The position numbers and the translations under genes are program-made. From positions 1-5,578 of the forward strand of contig JAHJXP010000228.1 of the NCBI GenBank assembly GCA_018827585.1: 5,578 nucleotides of DNA. Reading direction: 5' to 3'. This document shows, piece after piece, positions 4,220 to 5,578 of this stretch. The first letter of the stretch is position 1. Every line of letters begins with the position of its first letter. Below the pieces are notes generated by a model. The model worked only from the letters and a program-made list of their open reading frames with translations, did not search any database and was not told the origin of the DNA. The DNA is from Pseudomonadota bacterium (GTDB taxonomy: Bacteria; Desulfobacterota; Syntrophia; Syntrophales; UBA5619).

Positions 4220-5578
4220 TTATGTTTTTCCGGAACCAGGCAAGGCAAGCCCGGAAAGGCGGATGAAGGCCAAACTGGTCGCTTTCAGGAAGATGGAGAC
4301 CGCACAGGTCTGCACGATGCCCAAGGCGGGAACGAGGATCACCCCCACCAGGAGCGAACCGGTGAAGGCCCCGAAGAGATCGGCGGCGTAAAGGGTCCCC
4401 GCCGTCCGCACCACCCCTTCTTTGCCGCGGTAAAAAAGGCGGCCGGCCAGGGAAAACTCAAGCCCGACAAAAAACCCCGCGCCGGCGATTGCCGGGATGA
4501 ATCCGTATCTCAGCGCCGAAAGGACCCACTGTTCCAGTCCCGGCCAGTAGAGAAGGGCCAGCAGGAGCAGCGCCAGGAAGGCAAACAGGATAATAAAAAC
4601 CTCCACCGCGGCGAGGGCGGCGCCCAAATCCCCGATTTTTTCCAGTTTACGGTTCATGGTCCAGCTGCCCAACGCCAAGCCGGCCATGAAAAAAGCGATC
4701 AGGATCCCTATCCACAGATAGACATGGCCGTAGAGGGTTTGGAAGGCGAGGATGAAGAGCATGCTCGCGGCCATTCCGAAGAAACCCGTTGAAACCACGG
4801 CCCCGACGAGGGCCCCTTTCCGCCATCCCGGCCGCCGCTTTTTCCCGCAGGCCAGAGTTACGCAGATCAGGATCGTCAGGGGCAGTGCGACGTGCCACAG
4901 GCGCAGGTCCGCCGCCTTGCCCCAGAAAACCTGCAGGGCGGGATGGAATTGGGCGTTCCAATAGGCAATGCCGTAATAGAGGCCGGACGGATGGGCGTCC
5001 CGGTTGAGCTTCACCGGGCCGCCCCGGCTGAGGGAGTCCTCCAGCCACTTCAGGCGGCCCGGTTCGAGCTTAAGACTGATGTGCGACCCCCGGAAAAATT
5101 GAGTGGGGATTTCTCTCTCACGGAGTCGCTCGTTGAGCCTCTCCGGCGAAGGCGGGGAAACCCCCGGCGAGGCGAAAGCGAGGATAAAATTGACCTCTCC
5201 GGGAACGATATGAACGGAAGGGAAGACCGCCTGTAAGGAGCGTCTGATGCAGTCATTCAGATCCCTTGTCTCCCGGCTCAAGTAGGTCTCGGAGCCGGGG
5301 AGATGGAGAGCAAAGACCCCGTCTTTGCTCAACAACCGGGAAATTTCGGTGAAAAATTCCACCGTGTAGAAGCGATTCAGCTCCAGGGTTAAGGGGAGGG
5401 GGAGGTTGAGCAGGACGGCGTCGAACTGCCGGGGCGCCGTTTTTACGTACAGTCGGCCGTCGAGGGCGTGGATTCTCACCCGCGGGTTTTCCAGCTCCCC
5501 GCGGGTGAGAGGGGTGAGGTTCTCCCTGACCATCCGGATGATCAGGGGATCGATCTCCGTATAGTGCACCTCGGCGGC
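4220..5578 (-). CDS. Membrane-fused spermidine-synthase-like protein (5' end outside window)
   Basis: The frame runs off the right edge: reading inward gives AAEVHYTEIDP, so the GTG at 5569 is an internal valine and the N-terminus is missing. 452 residues are visible. Counting that valine as 1: the ExDP motif of a SAM-type Rossmann domain (TEIDP, 4-8), HALDG (34-38, cofactor loop), then FDAVLLNLPLP (49-59) and LNRFYTVEFF (64-73), as in spermidine-synthase-like proteins. LNRDAHPSGLYYGIAYWN (188-205) resembles the segment that joins this domain to membrane helices in fused homologues. Six or seven hydrophobic segments follow at about 224-241, 253-277, 281-303, 315-343, 353-378, 390-415 and 416-437, with FFGMAASMLFILAFQTLYG and LYAADLFGAFTGSLL as family-like signatures. 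True aminopropyltransferases carry a catalytic Asp in a D-S/T-x-D-P loop; here it is NLPLP, so polyamine synthesis is doubtful. The missing N-terminus may hold further membrane helices. It converges on the exonuclease gene with a 5-base gap. The real substrate is unknown. Confidence 0.85.
   Translation of the reverse strand, partial: AAEVHYTEIDPLIIRMVRENLTPLTRGELENPRVRIHALDGRLYVKTAPRQFDAVLLNLPLPLTLELNRFYTVEFFTEISRLLSKDGVFALHLPGSETYLSRETRDLNDCIRRSLQAVFPSVHIVPGEVNFILAFASPGVSPPSPERLNERLREREIPTQFFRGSHISLKLEPGRLKWLEDSLSRGGPVKLNRDAHPSGLYYGIAYWNAQFHPALQVFWGKAADLRLWHVALPLTILICVTLACGKKRRPGWRKGALVGAVVSTGFFGMAASMLFILAFQTLYGHVYLWIGILIAFFMAGLALGSWTMNRKLEKIGDLGAALAAVEVFIILFAFLALLLLALLYWPGLEQWVLSALRYGFIPAIAGAGFFVGLEFSLAGRLFYRGKEGVVRTAGTLYAADLFGAFTGSLLVGVILVPALGIVQTCAVSIFLKATSLAFIRLSGLALPGSGKT

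Noticed and set aside
4211..4792. 193-codon + strand frame within the membrane-protein gene
   Set aside because: Its product is a low-complexity Gly/Lys/Gln/Arg-rich string, antisense to clear transmembrane coding sequence.

Overview
The window looks like chromosomal DNA of an anaerobic, selenocysteine-using bacterium, most likely Desulfobacterota/Deltaproteobacteria (a Syntrophales-like lineage is my guess). The reasons are a full-length SelB, a YhaM/CMP-binding-factor-type HD protein directly behind it, a membrane-fused spermidine-synthase-like protein, and high-GC, C/G-ending codon use in the right four fifths. The taxonomic guess is inference; no marker gene is present.

Left module (1 to about 880, visibly lower GC): the C-terminal 68 codons of a small zinc-cluster protein, cut by the window edge, followed 16 bases later by a complete radC-type JAB/MPN gene with its own Shine-Dalgarno sequence. 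The two probably form one transcript, and their composition differs from the rest.

Spacer (881 to 1228): about 350 bases without a convincing gene. It holds an imperfect stem-loop (973-995), a run of degenerate 21-25-base repeats ending just before selB, and a weak promoter-like signal very close to the selB ATG. It also marks the composition change, so it may be a scar of mobile-element activity.

Right module (1229 to 4214, high GC, + strand): selB (selenocysteine-specific elongation factor, complete) and a YhaM-like 3'-5' exoribonuclease gene starting at TTG, 31 bases apart. They are linked by a 12-codon micro-ORF that overlaps both the selB stop and the exonuclease start. No selA, selD or tRNA-Sec (selC) is visible, so the remaining selenocysteine machinery must be encoded elsewhere.

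Right edge (4220 to 5578, - strand): a convergent gene, cut at its 5' end, for a spermidine-synthase-like Rossmann domain followed by a hydrophobic domain of six or seven membrane segments. The loop that carries the catalytic aspartate in true aminopropyltransferases reads NLPLP here, so a different activity is likely. Its stop codon lies 5 bases beyond the exonuclease stop.

I see no CRISPR array, rRNA, tRNA or intact insertion sequence, and no clearly new multi-gene system. The most interesting points are the structured spacer and SD-less selB start, the duplicated start signal between selB and the exonuclease gene, and the altered active site of the membrane spermidine-synthase homologue.
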